From Roseburia hominis (lineage in GTDB: Bacteria; Bacillota; Clostridia; Lachnospirales; Lachnospiraceae), in assembly GCA_040702975.1 (NCBI GenBank), contig CP159990.1, positions 496,001 through 560,000 on the forward strand: DNA of 64,000 nt. Direction: 5' to 3'. Position 1 is the first letter of the stretch. Every line of letters starts with the position of its first letter. Made by a program: the position numbers and the translations under genes. The notes under the pieces are model-generated. The model was given only the letters and a program-made list of their open reading frames with translations. It was not told where the DNA came from and did no database searches. Shown piece by piece: positions 53,719 through 63,345 of the stretch.

Positions 53719-53755
53719 AGGGTCTGATATGCATTTGCATATCGGGCTCTTTTTT
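53719..53755 (+). terminator. Terminator of the GH36-lacI unit
   Basis: 15-bp stem with G-T pairs (53719-53733 with 53736-53750) and T-tract to 53755. Followed at once by the left block of the palindromic repeat (TGCTGTCATACATGCCTGAG). Confidence 0.85.
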
Positions 53756-53923
53756 GCTGTCATACATGCCTGAGTGAATTCCTGAACAAAGGTGAATTAA
53801 AAACTAAAAATGAATTAATTCAAAAATTAATCTAAATAATAATGTAAAATGAACAAAATACATAAAAATAAGGAAGATAAAATGATTTAAAAGGACGAAA
53901 ATAACAAAGCAAAGAAAACAAAG

Positions 53924-53962
53924 TTGAAATATGAGCTTAAAATGGTATAATTAAATTAAGCT
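53924..53962 (+). promoter_or_regulatory. Promoter of the mannan operon with flanking inverted repeat
   Basis: TTGAAA (53924-53929), 16-bp spacer, TATAAT (53946-53951). AGCTTAA (53934-53940) and TTAAGCT (53956-53962) form an inverted repeat around the -10 box, a plausible repressor site. A third AAGCTAA lies at 53970. Confidence 0.55.
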
Positions 53963-54000
53963 AAAAACAAGCTAAACAAAAAGAGAATGGAGGAAAAATC

Positions 54001-55353
54001 ATGAAAAAGAGATTGCTTAGCTTAGGATTGGTGGCAGCTATGGTCCTGTCTCTGGCAGCATGCGGAAGCAAGGATTCCGGCAGCAAGACCGAAACAGCAG
54101 ATGTGCCGACCATCGACAAACTGAACCCGGAGGATTACAAGGATCTTAAAGCGGATATTAAGATTCTTACTGACAGAACGGATATTGTGGATACGGTGTA
54201 CAAAGGGTATGCAGACGAGTTCCATGAGAAATATCCGAACATTACGGTTACATATGAAGGAATCACTGATTACGCTGAGTCAGTGACGATGCGTCTTACA
54301 ACCGGTGACTGGGGAGATATCTGTTTCATTCCGGCAACTGTTGAAAAGAGCGAACTGTCAGAGTATTTTATACCGATGGGAGACTTCAACACACTGGATT
54401 CTAAGTATAACTTCGTAGTGGAAAAGACTTATGACGGTACTGTTTACGGTATCCCGAACGGTGGTACAGCAGGCGGTATTGCCTACAACAAGAAAGTTTG
54501 GGCAGACGCCGGAATCACAGAGCTTCCGAAGACGCCGGATGAGTTCCTGGCTGACTTAAAGCTTATTAAGGAAAAGACAGACGCGATTCCGCTTTACACC
54601 AACTTCTCAGCAGGCTGGACCATGGGTGCATGGAATGATTATGTAGGAATCGCTTCTAATGCAGATGCAGATTATAAGAACAACATTTTGCTTCATACGA
54701 AAGATCCGTTTACCAAGAACGACGAGATGAGCGGACCATACGCTGTATTTTACACACTGTACGAAGCAGTTGCGAACAAACTGGTCGAAGAAGATCCCGC
54801 TTCCAGCGACTGGGAATCTTCTAAAGGCATGATCAATAATGGTGAGATTGCTTCTATGGTGCTTGGTTCCTGGTGTGTACAGCAGTTCAAGGATGCAGGC
54901 GAGAATCCGGACGATATCGGATATATGCCATTCCCGATCACTGTAAATGGTGTGCAGGCAGCAGCGAGTGGTGGAAACTATGCATATGGTATCAACAATA
55001 AGGCAAGCGAAGACAATCAGATCGCGGCTATGATCTATGTAAAATGGCTCCTGGAAGAGTCTTCTATCTATGATGATGAGGGAAGTATTCCGGCTCTGAA
55101 AGGGAAGGACCTTCCGGATTCTCTGGCAGAGTTTGATGGCGTAGAGCTTCTTTCTGACAATGCGGCAAAAGAAGGAGAAGAGAGCCTTTACGATGATATC
55201 CGCAATACGGCTGAAGTATTAAGTGGTGACTATCCGGTATGCGAGGTTCTTGAAGCAGCTCTTTACGGAAACAAATCTCTCGATGATTTGATGGGTGAGT
55301 GGAACCAGAAATGGACCAGCGCGCAGGAAAGCTTCGGAGTGGAAGTAGAGTAG
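54001..55353 (+). CDS. Oligosaccharide ABC importer solute-binding lipoprotein
   Basis: 450-residue family-1 binding protein with lipoprotein signal (AMVLSLAACGSK). Body motifs such as YADEFHEKYPNITVTYEGITDYAE and YGIPNGGTAGGIAYNKKVWADAGI are typical of sugar-binding proteins. First gene of the mannan-oligosaccharide operon; ligand by context is beta-manno-oligosaccharide. Confidence 0.92.
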   Translation: MKKRLLSLGLVAAMVLSLAACGSKDSGSKTETADVPTIDKLNPEDYKDLKADIKILTDRTDIVDTVYKGYADEFHEKYPNITVTYEGITDYAESVTMRLTTGDWGDICFIPATVEKSELSEYFIPMGDFNTLDSKYNFVVEKTYDGTVYGIPNGGTAGGIAYNKKVWADAGITELPKTPDEFLADLKLIKEKTDAIPLYTNFSAGWTMGAWNDYVGIASNADADYKNNILLHTKDPFTKNDEMSGPYAVFYTLYEAVANKLVEEDPASSDWESSKGMINNGEIASMVLGSWCVQQFKDAGENPDDIGYMPFPITVNGVQAAASGGNYAYGINNKASEDNQIAAMIYVKWLLEESSIYDDEGSIPALKGKDLPDSLAEFDGVELLSDNAAKEGEESLYDDIRNTAEVLSGDYPVCEVLEAALYGNKSLDDLMGEWNQKWTSAQESFGVEVE

Positions 55354-55383
55354 TTGTAACTTAATTTAAAAAGATCCACCAAG

Positions 55384-55424
55384 ATGAAGGTCCACCGGAC
55401 CTTCATTCAGGTATGCATAGCAAC
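55384..55424 (-). repeat. Dispersed palindromic repeat, inverted copy
   Basis: On the minus strand: GTTGCTATGCATACCTGA, then perfect 10-bp stem ATGAAGGTCC/GGACCTTCAT with loop GGT. The third inner pair is G-C where other copies have C-G or T-A. On this strand it begins just behind the T-tract of the adjacent hairpin. Confidence 0.85.
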
Positions 55425-55425
55425 T

Positions 55426-55464
55426 AAAAAAGAGGCGGTTGCCCGTCAGCGGAGCCGCCTTTTC
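55426..55464. terminator. Bidirectional hairpin between binding-protein and permease genes
   Basis: AGGCGG/CCGCCT stem (55433-55438 with 55455-55460) with A-run on the left and T-run on the right. Probably a partial terminator that keeps permease levels below the binding protein. Confidence 0.7.
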
Positions 55465-55496
55465 CCAAAAGAAAATCGTGTTTGAAAGGAGAAAAA

Positions 55497-56513
55497 ATGA
55501 GTAATCCGAAAACGAACACTCAGGCAGAAAAGCAACCGTTTAAAGTGTGGTTTACCAGCAGGAAGGTGCAAAAAAGACTGGTTATATTTACTTTCATGTT
55601 TGTACCGCTTTTGCTTCTTCTGACCTTTACGTATATTCCATTTGCTAAGATGGTACAGTTCAGTTTTTATAATATGAAATACCTGGGGGAGAGAACATTT
55701 GTAGGACTTAAAAACTACGCAGAAGTATTTGCACGAAAGGAAATCTTCGGTTCCCTGCTCGTCAGTCTTTACTATATGGCAGGCGGAGCCGTTCAGCTTG
55801 CCCTGGCTTTGTTCTTTGCGACGATGATGGTATTCAAGGTAAGGGGAGAGTCCTTCTTCAAGGCGACATTGTTCTTCCCATACCTGATCTGTGGTATTGC
55901 GATTGGTTTCATTTTCAAGTTCTTCTACGCAAGAGGATTCGTCCTTGATACGATCCTTCAGGCGTTCGGAATGGAGTTGGAGAATATTCCTCTCTGGCTG
56001 CAGGATCAGAGCATCAACAATATTTCCCTGGCGGCGACCTCCGTATGGAGATATACCGGACAGAATGTCATATTGTTCCTGGGAGCTATGATGTCGGTGG
56101 ATACCGATCTTTATGAAGCGGCGTCTCTGGACGGCGCCAACAGATGGCAGCAGTTCCGCTACATTATTTTGCCGAGTATCAAATCCATTATCGTGCTGAA
56201 CCTGATTCTGTGTATCAGCGGATGTTTGAGCGCATTTGAGCCGCCTTATGTTATTACAAACGGTACAATGGGCACCGGTACTTATTTCGTAATCATGAAC
56301 CGTATTGCACATGAGAACCAGAGAGTTGGTCTTGCCTGTGCGATGGCTATCGTTCTTCTGGCACTGATCATCATCTGTACCGTGGCACAGAAATTATTCT
56401 TTAAGTATGTGTTTACCGATGGAAACAGTGATGAATCCAAAGCGGCAGTGAAGAGAAGAAAACAAGAAGAAAAAATGCGTAAAAAAGCGATGAAAGGAGG
56501 AGCAGCGTCATGA
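55497..56513 (+). CDS. Oligosaccharide ABC importer permease (MalF type)
   Basis: 338-residue permease with six membrane segments and the EAA loop YEAASLDGANRWQQFRYIILP. A long charged C-terminal tail (KRRKQEEKMRKKAMK). The frame opens at 55482, but AAAGGAG supports the ATG at 55497. Overlaps the next gene by 4 nt. The ATPase must come from elsewhere in the genome. Confidence 0.92.
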   Translation: MSNPKTNTQAEKQPFKVWFTSRKVQKRLVIFTFMFVPLLLLLTFTYIPFAKMVQFSFYNMKYLGERTFVGLKNYAEVFARKEIFGSLLVSLYYMAGGAVQLALALFFATMMVFKVRGESFFKATLFFPYLICGIAIGFIFKFFYARGFVLDTILQAFGMELENIPLWLQDQSINNISLAATSVWRYTGQNVILFLGAMMSVDTDLYEAASLDGANRWQQFRYIILPSIKSIIVLNLILCISGCLSAFEPPYVITNGTMGTGTYFVIMNRIAHENQRVGLACAMAIVLLALIIICTVAQKLFFKYVFTDGNSDESKAAVKRRKQEEKMRKKAMKGGAAS

Positions 56514-57361
56514 AGAAAGTAAAAGGGACAGGAATTACAAGTGTGATTTTTAGTATTGTGAAATATGTGTCGCTGATCGCTGCATCTCTGGTTGCTTTGA
56601 TTCCCGTTGTAGTCTGTGTACTGACTGCGTTTAAGACTAATGAGGAGTATGCTTCGACGAACGTTCTGGAGATGCCGGAATCCTTTGCTTATCTGGAGAA
56701 CTTTAAGATCGCGCTTCAAAAGGCGAACATGCTGAAGTGTTTCGGAAACACGGCGATCGTCCTGGTCGTGGTATTGATTGTTTCCGTGCTTACCGGTTCT
56801 ATGCTGGCCTATGTATTGAACCGTTTTACCTTCCCGGGACGTGGAATGGTTGAAAATTTGTTCCTGTTTGCATCACTTCTTCCGGGAATTGCCATGCAGG
56901 TAACGATTTTCCAGATCATGTACTCTTTGGGGCTGATCAATCATCTGTATGGATATATGATCGTGCTGATGGGAACGGATATTATTTCGATTTATATCTT
57001 CCTGCAGTTCTTTGAAAATCTGCCGGTTTCCCTGGACGAATCGGCGATCATGGACGGCTGTACTTACTTTGGAGTCTTCTTTAAGATTCTGTTTCCGCTC
57101 TTAAAGCCGGCGATCATGACATCACTGGTGCTCAAAGGCGTTAGCGTTTACAACGAGTATTACGCGTCGAACCTGTATCTGCAGCAGCCGGAGCTGAAGA
57201 CGATCTCTACTGCGCTCTATACGTTTACAGGCCCTTACGGTAACCAGTACAACTATATTTGTGCAGGCGTAATTATCACAATCTTACCGATTCTGATCTT
57301 CTTCCTGGTATTCCAGAAACAGGTCTACAGTGGAATGGCATCAGGTGCGGTTAAGGGCTAA
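56510..57361 (+). CDS. Oligosaccharide ABC importer permease (MalG type)
   Basis: 283-residue permease with six membrane segments and an EAA loop LDESAIMDGCTYFGVFFKILFP. ATGA overlap with the upstream permease indicates coupled translation. Confidence 0.92.
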   Translation: MKKVKGTGITSVIFSIVKYVSLIAASLVALIPVVVCVLTAFKTNEEYASTNVLEMPESFAYLENFKIALQKANMLKCFGNTAIVLVVVLIVSVLTGSMLAYVLNRFTFPGRGMVENLFLFASLLPGIAMQVTIFQIMYSLGLINHLYGYMIVLMGTDIISIYIFLQFFENLPVSLDESAIMDGCTYFGVFFKILFPLLKPAIMTSLVLKGVSVYNEYYASNLYLQQPELKTISTALYTFTGPYGNQYNYICAGVIITILPILIFFLVFQKQVYSGMASGAVKG

Positions 57362-57442
57362 TGAAATAGTGAAGAAAGGTTAGTTGGCAGAGTCCCTGGG
57401 AATTCATTTCGCAGGGATACTGCACTAAAAGGGTAAAACAGT

Positions 57443-58465
57443 ATGAGTGAAGTTAAGATTATTGGATCTGCAGTCCCGAATATACCGTGGCAGGAAAGAC
57501 CGGAGAAGCTAAATGGAGCTCCTGTGTGGCGTTATACGGAAAATCCGATTATCGACAGAAATCCCTCTAAAGAGGTGGCGCGTATTTTCAACAGTGCAGT
57601 GATCCCTTATGAGGAAGGATTCATCGGCGTATTCCGGGGAGAACAGACGAATGGAATTCCGTTTATTTACCTGGGAAGAAGTGAGGACGCGATTCACTGG
57701 AATTTTGATGAGAATAAGATTGATTTTGTAGATGAGGAAGGCAATTCCTTTATGCCGGTTTATGCATACGATCCCCGCCTGGTGGAAGTCGAGGGCGTGT
57801 ATTACATCATGTGGTGCCAGGATTTTTACGGCGCGTCGATCGGAATGGCTAAGACAACGGATTTTAAGACATTTGTGAGAATTGAGAATCCGTTTCTGCC
57901 GTTCAACAGGAATGCAGTGTTGTTCCCGAGAAAGATCAATGGGAATTTCATGCTTTTGTCCCGCCCGAGCGACAGCGGGCATACGCCGTTTGGCGATATC
58001 TTTATTTCAGAAAGTCCGGATATGGTCTACTGGGGAAAGCATCGCCATGTGATGGGTAAGAGTCCTGAATGGTGGGAGTCCATTAAGATCGGAGGCGGTG
58101 CGGCGCCGATCGAGACGACCGAGGGATGGCTGCTTTTCTACCATGGCGTGACCGGAACCTGCAATGGGTATGTGTACAGCATCGGCGGAGCGATTCTGGA
58201 TATTGATAATCCGTCCATTGTGAAATACCGCTGTGAGAATTTTCTTCTGACGCCGCAGGAGTGGTATGAGGAGAGGGGATTCGTGCCGAATGTGGCCTTC
58301 CCGTGCGCGACGCTCCATGACGCCGAAAGCGGGAGAATCGCGATTTATTATGGCGCGGCAGATACCTATGTAGGGCTTGCATTTACGCAGCTTGAGGATA
58401 TTGTTTCTTATATCAAAGAGCACAGCGTGACAAGAACAGCCGATACAGAGATGGGGAAAAGGTAG
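57443..58465 (+). CDS. Beta-1,4-mannooligosaccharide phosphorylase (GH130)
   Basis: 340-residue five-bladed beta-propeller enzyme that releases mannose-1-phosphate from beta-1,4-mannooligosaccharides. The GH130 blocks NPIIDRNPSKEVARIFNSAVIPYEEGF, YAYDPRLVEVEGVYYIMW and the phosphate-contact region GGGAAPIETTEGWLLFYHGV are visible. Length and sequence type fit the RaMP2-like subgroup (GH130_2). It is followed at once by the epimerase gene. Confidence 0.88.
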   Translation: MSEVKIIGSAVPNIPWQERPEKLNGAPVWRYTENPIIDRNPSKEVARIFNSAVIPYEEGFIGVFRGEQTNGIPFIYLGRSEDAIHWNFDENKIDFVDEEGNSFMPVYAYDPRLVEVEGVYYIMWCQDFYGASIGMAKTTDFKTFVRIENPFLPFNRNAVLFPRKINGNFMLLSRPSDSGHTPFGDIFISESPDMVYWGKHRHVMGKSPEWWESIKIGGGAAPIETTEGWLLFYHGVTGTCNGYVYSIGGAILDIDNPSIVKYRCENFLLTPQEWYEERGFVPNVAFPCATLHDAESGRIAIYYGAADTYVGLAFTQLEDIVSYIKEHSVTRTADTEMGKR

Positions 58466-59689
58466 ATGCATATGCAGGAATTTGTAAAAGAAATCAGAGG
58501 GCATCTGGAGGAGAAGCTGATTCCCTTCTGGGAGGGGCTTCAGGATAAAACATACGGAGGATTTTACGGATATATGGGGTATGACCTGAAGGTCGATAAA
58601 ACCTATGAAAAGGGCTGTATTTTGAATAGCCGTATTCTCTGGTTCTTCTCAAACGCCTATACACTTCTGAAAAGGGTATATACAGAGGAAGGAGTCATTG
58701 ACAAGAAGGGCGCATTTTTGAAAGGCTTGTATAATGCTGCCGTCTTAGCATACCGGTTTCTGCGGGATCACTGTGTGGACGAGGAATACGGAGGGGTGTA
58801 CTGGTCGGTGACCTTTGACGGGAAGCCGCTTGATACTACGAAGCATACCTATAACCAGGCATTTTCCATCTATGCGCTTTCTTCCTATTATGAGATGACG
58901 GGAGAAATGGAAGCACTGGAGCTTGCGAAGGAACTAAGGAATCTGATTGAGGAAAAATGTACGGACGATCTGGGATATCTGGAGGCATTCGACCGCACTT
59001 TTGCCCCGGAGGATAATGAAAAACTTTCCGAAAACGGCGTGATGGCGGAGAAGACTATGAATACGCTGCTGCATGTCTTTGAGGCGTATACAGAGCTTTA
59101 CCGGGTGAGCAAAGACCCCGATGTGGCGGACCTTATGCGGTCCATGCTGGATACGGTGGCGGGGCGGATCTATAATCCGGCGCTTGGCAGGCAGGAAGTG
59201 TTCTTTGACAGAAAATGGAACAGCCTGATCGACCTGTATTCTTATGGCCATGATATTGAGACGGCGTGGCTGATCGACAGAGGACTTGAGATTCTGAAGG
59301 ACGAGGAGTATGTAGGGAAGCTTGCACCGATCACAGCAGAGCTCACAGAGAATATTTTTAACCGGGCGCTTAAGGGCGGTTCTCTGTTAAATGAAGCGGA
59401 AAATGGCGTGGACGATACGACGAGAGTCTGGTGGGTCCAGGCGGAAGCAATTGTCGGGTTCGTGAACGGATACCAGAAACGGCCGGAGAAGACAGAATAT
59501 TTAACTGCGGCAGAAGGGCTCTGGAATTATATCAAAGAGTATGTGATCGATAAGCGGGCAGGGTCAGAATGGTTCTGGTCGGTGAACGCGGACGGCAGTC
59601 CGGTGGAAAAGCCGATCGTGGAGCCGTGGAAATGTCCTTATCATAACGGACGTATGTGTATGGAAGTAATCAGGAGGATGGGCAGATGA
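58466..59689 (+). CDS. AGE-family disaccharide 2-epimerase (cellobiose/mannobiose 2-epimerase)
   Basis: 407-residue alpha/alpha-barrel enzyme that epimerises the reducing sugar of beta-1,4 disaccharides, turning mannobiose into mannosyl-glucose. Family blocks: [65 protein letters not shown] and [19 protein letters not shown], with the catalytic His residues in them. A second ATG at 58472 has better ribosome-site spacing, so the first two residues are uncertain. Overlaps the next gene by 4 nt. Confidence 0.9.
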   Translation: MHMQEFVKEIRGHLEEKLIPFWEGLQDKTYGGFYGYMGYDLKVDKTYEKGCILNSRILWFFSNAYTLLKRVYTEEGVIDKKGAFLKGLYNAAVLAYRFLRDHCVDEEYGGVYWSVTFDGKPLDTTKHTYNQAFSIYALSSYYEMTGEMEALELAKELRNLIEEKCTDDLGYLEAFDRTFAPEDNEKLSENGVMAEKTMNTLLHVFEAYTELYRVSKDPDVADLMRSMLDTVAGRIYNPALGRQEVFFDRKWNSLIDLYSYGHDIETAWLIDRGLEILKDEEYVGKLAPITAELTENIFNRALKGGSLLNEAENGVDDTTRVWWVQAEAIVGFVNGYQKRPEKTEYLTAAEGLWNYIKEYVIDKRAGSEWFWSVNADGSPVEKPIVEPWKCPYHNGRMCMEVIRRMGR

Positions 59690-60864
59690 TACATAGCAGA
59701 TATTATGCGGAACTGGAAAAGCAGGAAAGACTGATTGCAAGAAAGAACCAGAAAAGTGACTTTTATAACGGAATCTATGACAGATATGCGTATCCGGTAT
59801 TGACGCGTGATCACGCACCTCTGCATTGGCGGTATGACCTGAATGCGGAGACGAATCCGTATTTTATGGAACGTCTGGGCGTGAACGCAGTGATGAATTC
59901 CGGCGCCATCGAACTCGAAGGAAAATTTTACCTGGTGGTCCGCGTGGAAGGAAATGACAGAAAGTCCTTTTTTGCGGTGGCGGAGAGCGACAATGGGATA
60001 GACGGTTTCCGTTTTTGGGATTACCCGGTCGTGCTTCCGGACACCTGCCCGGAGGAGACAAACGCTTACGATATGCGCCTGACAAAGCATGCGGACGGCT
60101 GGATCTACGGGGTATTCTGTTCGGAGAGCAAGGATGCCTCTGACCCGGATCTTTCGGCGGCTGTGGCGCAGGCGGGAATCGTAAGGACGAAGGATTTAAA
60201 GACATGGGAGAGGCTGGACAATTTGAAGACGCTTCGGTCGCCGCAGCAGAGAAATGTGGTCCTCCACCCGGAATTTGTAGATGGGAAGTATGCATTTTAT
60301 ACCCGTCCGATGGATGGATTTATTGAGACCGGAAGTGGTGGCGGGATCGGTTTTGGCCTGTGCGGGGACATCGAACATGCGGTGATCGACGAGGAGAAGA
60401 TCATCAGCAGGAGAGTGTATCATACACTGACAGAGGCGAAGAACGGAGCCGGAGCAGTGCCGATCCGGGGAAAGAGGTGCTGGATCCATATCGCCCACGG
60501 AGTGAGAAATACGGCGGCAGGACTTAGGTATGTTCTGTACGTGTTCGGAACAGACCTTAAGGATCCTTCTAAAATCGTTGCTGAACCTTCCGGAGTATTT
60601 CTGGTACCGCTTGGAAATGAGCGCGTGGGCGATGTGTCCAATGTGGTGTTTACCAACGGAGCGATCGCCAGGGAGAATGGAGATGTGTATATCTATTATG
60701 CTTCCTGCGACACCCGGATGCATGTGGTGACAACTTCAATTGACAAACTGGAGGATTACCTCTTCCACACGCCGTTTGATGCGCGGCGGACTGCAGACTG
60801 CGTAAGACAAAGATGTGTGCTGATCGATAAGAATATGGAGCTTTTAGCTGCAGGAGAAAGATAA
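59686..60864 (+). CDS. 4-O-beta-mannosylglucose phosphorylase (GH130)
   Basis: 392-residue GH130 enzyme of the longer RaMP1-like type: [76 protein letters not shown] and [20 protein letters not shown]. It should split mannosyl-glucose, the epimerase product, into mannose-1-phosphate and glucose. AGGAGG supports the ATG at 59686, which overlaps the epimerase stop. Confidence 0.9.
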   Translation: MIHSRYYAELEKQERLIARKNQKSDFYNGIYDRYAYPVLTRDHAPLHWRYDLNAETNPYFMERLGVNAVMNSGAIELEGKFYLVVRVEGNDRKSFFAVAESDNGIDGFRFWDYPVVLPDTCPEETNAYDMRLTKHADGWIYGVFCSESKDASDPDLSAAVAQAGIVRTKDLKTWERLDNLKTLRSPQQRNVVLHPEFVDGKYAFYTRPMDGFIETGSGGGIGFGLCGDIEHAVIDEEKIISRRVYHTLTEAKNGAGAVPIRGKRCWIHIAHGVRNTAAGLRYVLYVFGTDLKDPSKIVAEPSGVFLVPLGNERVGDVSNVVFTNGAIARENGDVYIYYASCDTRMHVVTTSIDKLEDYLFHTPFDARRTADCVRQRCVLIDKNMELLAAGER

Positions 60865-60966
60865 ACGGAGAAAGTTGTTCTGGCGGGAAAATAAAAACGT
60901 GCCGGGAATCTGACTGATGAAAACGGTTGTCGGATGCGGTACAGACCGGACGAGGGAGATGAATGC

Positions 60967-61620
60967 ATGGTACGGAGATGGATTTCTGATATCAAAGTGA
61001 AGACGGCCGAGATGAGTCGGGAGCAGGCAGTGGAATATGTATTTACCTATTACTGGTATCATATTCTGCTGACCGCCATCGCCCTCGGGCTGGTGATTTT
61101 GGTGATTTATCATATTGGGTGGGGAGATAAAAGTAAGGATTTTACCTGTGTGCTGGTGAATCAAAGGATTGACTACGACCGGGACGAAAGGATAGCGGAA
61201 GAGTTTTCAAAGGCGTCGGGAATCAGCAAGAAGAAGCTGGCGGTGGATTCAGATTATCTGATTTCATACGACGATGTGAAGATCGCAGATGCCAATGAGA
61301 GTTCTTATGAAAAGTTTTTCTTTAACTGGATGGCCGGTGAAGTAGACGCGGTGGTGATGCCGGAGAGTTTTTACCGGTATTGTAAGGAGCAGGGCGGCAG
61401 CTATACCTGTATCGATGAGATGCTGGAGGAGGAGCTGCCAGACGATGAGAATCTGTTTTATGAAGACGGGGGAGAAAAGGTAGGAATTTATGTGGAGAGG
61501 ACGAAGCTGGAAACGGCGGTGATCGCAGAAGTGCAGGACCCGTTGGTGCTGGTGTTCCCGGCAGAGTCGAAGCATAAAAAGGCAGGAGAAAAATTTGCAC
61601 AGTTCGTGCTTGATCTATAG
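60967..61620 (+). CDS. Membrane-anchored protein of unknown function (YesL neighbour)
   Basis: 217-residue protein with one membrane helix (about residues 33-53, YHILLTAIALGLVILVIYHIGW) and an extracellular domain resembling a small, degenerate solute-binding lobe (DFTCVLVNQRIDYDRDERIAEEFSKASG). The frame opens at 60934, but AGGGAGATG is placed for the ATG at 60967. It lies between the GH130 gene and yesL. Function not known. Confidence 0.8.
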   Translation: MVRRWISDIKVKTAEMSREQAVEYVFTYYWYHILLTAIALGLVILVIYHIGWGDKSKDFTCVLVNQRIDYDRDERIAEEFSKASGISKKKLAVDSDYLISYDDVKIADANESSYEKFFFNWMAGEVDAVVMPESFYRYCKEQGGSYTCIDEMLEEELPDDENLFYEDGGEKVGIYVERTKLETAVIAEVQDPLVLVFPAESKHKKAGEKFAQFVLDL

Positions 61621-61640
61621 ATGACAAAGGAGAGTGGAAA

Positions 61641-62258
61641 ATGATGAAGAAGAGACTGAATATTGAGAATCCGTTTTTTGAATTTATGGGAAGATTAGGA
61701 GATTTGGCGTTGGTGAATATCCTGTTTCTGATCTGTTCCCTTCCGGTCGTTACGATCGGAGCGTCGCTTGCGGCAATGTATGAATGCTTCCGCAGGATGC
61801 GGGAGGGGGAATTTGTCTCGGCGTTCCGCGATTTTATGGGTGTATTCAGGGAGAGCTTTAAGAAGGCAACGCCGATATGGCTTTTGATGCTGGCAACCGG
61901 TGCAGTCCTGGTGTTTGACCTGACATTTTTGGGGCAGGCGGGGACCAGGGGAATCTGGGGCATCGTCGGAATGGTGACCGGCGCTCTTATGCTTCTCTGG
62001 GAGATGGTCTTTGCATTTTTGTTCCCGGTTGTTATATGGGAGGAAGGCTCTTTGAAGGAGAAGCTGGTAAGAAGCCTTTACCTTGCGGTGCGGAATCTGC
62101 CGTATACGCTGCTGATGGTGGCGATGAATATCATTCTTCCGGTATGTATTGTGCTGGGTGATTATTTTATGGGATTGGTGACGCCGATTTATGTGGTGGC
62201 CGGATTTGGCCTGATCGCGTTTGCGGACGTGGTGCTGCTGGAAAGATGTAAGGAATAG
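61641..62258 (+). CDS. YesL-family (DUF624) membrane protein
   Basis: 205-residue protein with about five membrane segments and the DUF624 start NPFFEFMGRLGDLALVNILFLICSLPVVTIGASLAAMY. Often found in polysaccharide-use operons beside family-1 ABC importers; its role is not established. Start may be either of two adjacent Met codons. Confidence 0.9.
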   Translation: MMKKRLNIENPFFEFMGRLGDLALVNILFLICSLPVVTIGASLAAMYECFRRMREGEFVSAFRDFMGVFRESFKKATPIWLLMLATGAVLVFDLTFLGQAGTRGIWGIVGMVTGALMLLWEMVFAFLFPVVIWEEGSLKEKLVRSLYLAVRNLPYTLLMVAMNIILPVCIVLGDYFMGLVTPIYVVAGFGLIAFADVVLLERCKE

Positions 62259-62270
62259 GAGCGTGGAAAT

Positions 62271-63311
62271 ATGATCTGTGAGCTGGACAGTAAGGAACTG
62301 GTCTACAATGGGAGGATTGATAAAACGAATCCTAAAAGACCGGGATTTGTATTCCCGGCCTCTTCCCTGCATTTTCGGTTTTACGGAAAAAGAGCGGTGC
62401 TTACAGTGCAGAACCATCACGCTTACTGGAAGAATTATGCCGGTATGGTGGTGGATGGAGAACAGAAAAAATGGCTGCTGAACGAGGAGAAAATAACAGA
62501 GATCATCTTGGTGGACGAGACTGCAGAAAAAGAGCACGAGGTCTTGTTTTTTAAACGCCAGGATTCCTGCCATGAGATGGAATTGGTCAGCCTGGAATTA
62601 TCTGAGGGGGCAAGGCTTTTGGAAATGCCCGAACCGCCAAAGAGAAGGATAGAGGTCTACGGCGATTCCGTTTCGGCCGGGGAAGTGTCTGAGGCGGTAG
62701 CGTATGTGGGAAAGGAGGACCCGGAGCATGACGGGGAATTCTCAAACAGCTGGTATTCCTATGCGTGGATAACAGCGCGCAAGCTGGGCGCACAGATTCA
62801 TGATATTGCGCAGGGAGGAATCGCTCTGCTTGACGGGACTGGGTGGTTCGCGGGACCTGATTATGTTGGAATGGAGACGGCGTGGGATAAGCTCCACTAT
62901 AACCCCGAGCTGGGAGCACAAACTGAGTGGGATTTTTCCGGATATACTCCACAGGTGGTAATTGTAGCCATCGGGCAGAATGACAGCAATCCGGAGGATT
63001 ACATGAAGGAAGAATATTGCGGAGAGAAGGCATTTTTTTGGAGATGCCGATACGGAATGTTTCTGGAAAAGATCCGGGGAAAATACCCGGATGCACATAT
63101 CATTTGTCTGACGACACTTTTGACGCACGATCCGGCGTGGGACAGGGCAATCGGGGAAGTGTGCTGTGAAATGCGTGACGAAAAGATCACGCATTATATC
63201 TTTCGAAGAAACGGGAAAGGAACGCCGGGGCATCTGCGGATTCCGGAGGCAGAGGAAATGGCGGAGGAGCTGGCGGCTTATATAGAGAGCCTGGAGATAG
63301 AAGGCTGGTAA
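62271..63311 (+). CDS. SGNH/GDSL acetylesterase (CE2-like)
   Basis: 346-residue esterase. The N-terminal beta-sandwich (KRPGFVFPASSLHFRFYGKRAVLTVQ) and C-terminal SGNH hydrolase match the CE2 layout: catalytic Ser in VYGDSVSAGE, GQND block (AIGQNDSNPEDY) and a C-terminal TPGHLRIPEAEEMAEEL with the catalytic His. It has no signal peptide, so it should deacetylate imported manno-oligosaccharides in the cytoplasm. Related esterases are found in mannan loci of Roseburia. Confidence 0.82.
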   Translation: MICELDSKELVYNGRIDKTNPKRPGFVFPASSLHFRFYGKRAVLTVQNHHAYWKNYAGMVVDGEQKKWLLNEEKITEIILVDETAEKEHEVLFFKRQDSCHEMELVSLELSEGARLLEMPEPPKRRIEVYGDSVSAGEVSEAVAYVGKEDPEHDGEFSNSWYSYAWITARKLGAQIHDIAQGGIALLDGTGWFAGPDYVGMETAWDKLHYNPELGAQTEWDFSGYTPQVVIVAIGQNDSNPEDYMKEEYCGEKAFFWRCRYGMFLEKIRGKYPDAHIICLTTLLTHDPAWDRAIGEVCCEMRDEKITHYIFRRNGKGTPGHLRIPEAEEMAEELAAYIESLEIEGW

Positions 63312-63345
63312 AGAACAGAATTTATAAAATCGGAGGAGGACAATT

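Larger units (their letters stand above)
53653..54000. other. Intergenic region before the mannan-oligosaccharide operon
   Basis: 348 nt, very AT-rich on the right. Holds the lacI terminator, the left block of the palindromic repeat (53756-53779) and the operon promoter with a flanking inverted repeat. No gene seen. Confidence 0.7.
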
